Positions 5,215-6,568 of a stretch of 6,568 nt of DNA are shown in pieces. The stretch lies in the NCBI GenBank assembly GCA_023396665.1, contig JAEWVL010000141.1:1-6568 (forward strand), read 5' to 3'. A program made the position numbers and the translations under genes. The DNA comes from Spirochaetota bacterium (GTDB lineage Bacteria; Spirochaetota; UBA4802; JAFGJZ01). The notes under the pieces are model-generated. The model made no database searches. It worked only from the letters and a program-made list of their open reading frames with translations, and was not told the origin of the DNA. Each line of letters starts with the position of its first letter. The stretch's first letter is position 1.

Positions 5215-6568
5215 TCACTCTTCATTGACCGAGAGCGTATAGAGCAATTCTTTTGTCGCCTCGCTGCGGGGCAGCTCGGCGATGATCTTGCCCCCCGACA
5301 AGACAAGAATTCTGTCGCACATGCCCAGTATCTCCTCCATATCTGATGATAGCAGGATGAGCGAAGCGCCGTTGATGACAAGATTGTTCATCGCGTTATA
5401 TATATCAATCTTTGAGGCGATATCGATACCGCGCGTGGGCTCGTCCATTATATACACGAGACTTCTCTGCATGAACCAGCGTGCGATAAGCACCTTCTGC
5501 TGGTTTCCGCCCGAAAATGACGAAATCACATCCATGGGATCGGCTTCGATGATGCCGAGTTTATGCGAGTAATCGCGGACGACCTGCTGCAGAATGTTCT
5601 CGTCTATCATACGGTTATGCATAAAGCGCCTGAGTCCCGCCAGTGTCATGTTCCGGCTCATAGTGTGGGGAGAGAACATGCCGTTGACCTCCCTGTCCTC
5701 GGGTATGAGTGATATGCCCGCATTCAGAGCGTCGATGGGATGACGGAATATCCTGTGCTTCCGGTTGATGATGATCGTTCCCGAATCGATTTTCTTATTG
5801 CCGAAAAGACAGTTCGCCAGACGTGTGCGCCCCGATCCCATTAGACCGGTTATGCCCAGAATCTCCTGCTTGTACAGTTTGAAACTGATATCCTTCAGTA
5901 TGTGTCCGCTGGAAATACCCCTGACATCGAGCATACACTCGTTGGTCTTCTTTATCTGTATCTTCGGAAATTCCCGAAGATCCTGCTCGCCGGTGATAAG
6001 TCTGAGCAGCTCTTTCTGATCGATATTTTTTATTCTGGTCGTGACACTGATATGCCCCTGCTCCATAACAGACAGCATGTCACCGACACGCTTGATTTCG
6101 TCGAGTCTGTGGCTTATGTAAAAAATTGCCTCCGTCTTCTCCCGTATTCTCGCAAGTATGTCAAAAAAGGTATCACGGTCGGCCTCGCTCATACCCGCGG
6201 TGGGCTCGTCAAATATGATAAGCTTCGCATCGGACAGATAGGCTTTCGCGGCAAAAACCAGCTGTCGTTCGGCAAAACCAAGTTCACCCAGCAGACGTGT
6301 AGGATGGAAATCAATATTGAGCATTTTAAACAGCTCGCGGCACATGGCGACACTTTCAAGACTGTTCCAGAGTTTTAATACTTTCCTTTCCCGGACATTA
6401 TATTCGAAAAAGACGTTTTCAGCGATGGAAAGGTTCTCAAAAACCGGAAGATCCTGATGCTGATAGTAAATCCCCCCCCGCATGGCCTTGTTGACGGAAG
6501 GATGGCTTATCTGCTTTCCCTTGAACAGTATCTCTCCCGAATCGAAGGTAAAGATACCGGCAATGATC
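5215..6568 (-). CDS. CUT2-class sugar ABC transporter ATP-binding protein, two ATPase domains (N-terminus beyond window edge)
   Basis: The frame is open to the right edge, giving 450 visible residues; about 40 N-terminal residues with the first Walker A lie outside. The first visible residues (IIAGIFTFDSGEILFKGK) are the standard segment just after Walker A. Domain 1 then shows the Q-loop in YYQHQDLPVFENLSIAEN, a divergent signature ELGFAERQ (about 96-103), Walker B KLIIFDEPTAG and switch His in YISHRLDEI. Domain 2 has Walker A GLMGSGRT (241-248), IPEDREVNGMF, signature FSGGNQQK (351-358), Walker B VYIMDEPTRGID and LSSDMEEILGMCDRI, where the switch His is replaced, as is normal for RbsA/MglA/XylG. 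It hydrolyses ATP at the inner membrane to drive uptake of a monosaccharide or similar ligand; the ligand cannot be told. It converges on the permease with 41 bases between the stops and is probably last in an operon entering from the right. A run of eight G lies near 6479-6472. Confidence 0.93.
   Translation of the reverse strand, partial: IIAGIFTFDSGEILFKGKQISHPSVNKAMRGGIYYQHQDLPVFENLSIAENVFFEYNVRERKVLKLWNSLESVAMCRELFKMLNIDFHPTRLLGELGFAERQLVFAAKAYLSDAKLIIFDEPTAGMSEADRDTFFDILARIREKTEAIFYISHRLDEIKRVGDMLSVMEQGHISVTTRIKNIDQKELLRLITGEQDLREFPKIQIKKTNECMLDVRGISSGHILKDISFKLYKQEILGITGLMGSGRTRLANCLFGNKKIDSGTIIINRKHRIFRHPIDALNAGISLIPEDREVNGMFSPHTMSRNMTLAGLRRFMHNRMIDENILQQVVRDYSHKLGIIEADPMDVISSFSGGNQQKVLIARWFMQRSLVYIMDEPTRGIDIASKIDIYNAMNNLVINGASLILLSSDMEEILGMCDRILVLSGGKIIAELPRSEATKELLYTLSVNEE
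6472..6479. repeat. homopolymer of eight C (G8 in the coding strand)
   Basis: Eight consecutive C on the plus strand form G8 in the message of the ATPase, encoding Arg-Gly-Gly just ahead of the Q-loop. Runs of this kind are prone to slippage, and a change of one base would truncate the protein within domain 1. Confidence 0.8.

Overview
The window looks like bacterial chromosome with dense gene packing, strong Shine-Dalgarno sites and balanced base composition. No rRNA, tRNA, insertion sequence or CRISPR array is visible. The host is probably Gram-negative, because the PGPGW-like membrane protein and MnmH are commonest there. The mix of a selenium-tRNA cassette with two classes of sugar ABC transporter would fit an anaerobic or fermentative lineage such as a spirochaete or relative. 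That placement is a low-confidence inference; no phylogenetic marker is present.

Positions 1 to 3810, minus strand, read right to left: a compact selenium operon. It opens with a class V aminotransferase (cysteine desulfurase / selenocysteine lyase type) with a GTG start at 3810. Next is a 66-residue DUF3343 protein (putative Se/S carrier), then selD (selenophosphate synthase, Cys type), then mnmH (tRNA 2-selenouridine synthase). These four genes overlap by 1, 4 and 19 bases, so translation is probably coupled. After a 52-base gap comes the start of a small two-segment membrane protein with an LPGQG motif, which runs off the left edge. The logic is a complete selenium route: the PLP enzyme releases Se (or S) from selenocysteine (or cysteine), the small protein may carry it, SelD makes selenophosphate, and MnmH uses that to convert 2-thiouridine to 2-selenouridine at the tRNA wobble base. 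No selA, selB or selC is visible, so the evident sink for selenium here is tRNA, not selenoprotein.

Positions 3811 to 4087: a divergent intergenic region. Its most striking content is three perfect inverted repeats in the 52 bases before 4012. One resembles an operator. The other two are mutually exclusive and surround a Shine-Dalgarno sequence.

Positions 4088 to 5173, plus strand (possibly starting at 4010): a MalF/MsmF-type sugar permease of the CUT1 class, with no second permease, binding protein or ATPase beside it. Positions 5215 to the right edge, minus strand: a convergent double-domain sugar ABC ATPase of the CUT2 class (RbsA/MglA/XylG-like), lacking its N-terminus because of the window edge. 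The two transporter genes belong to different classes and are unlikely to be partners.
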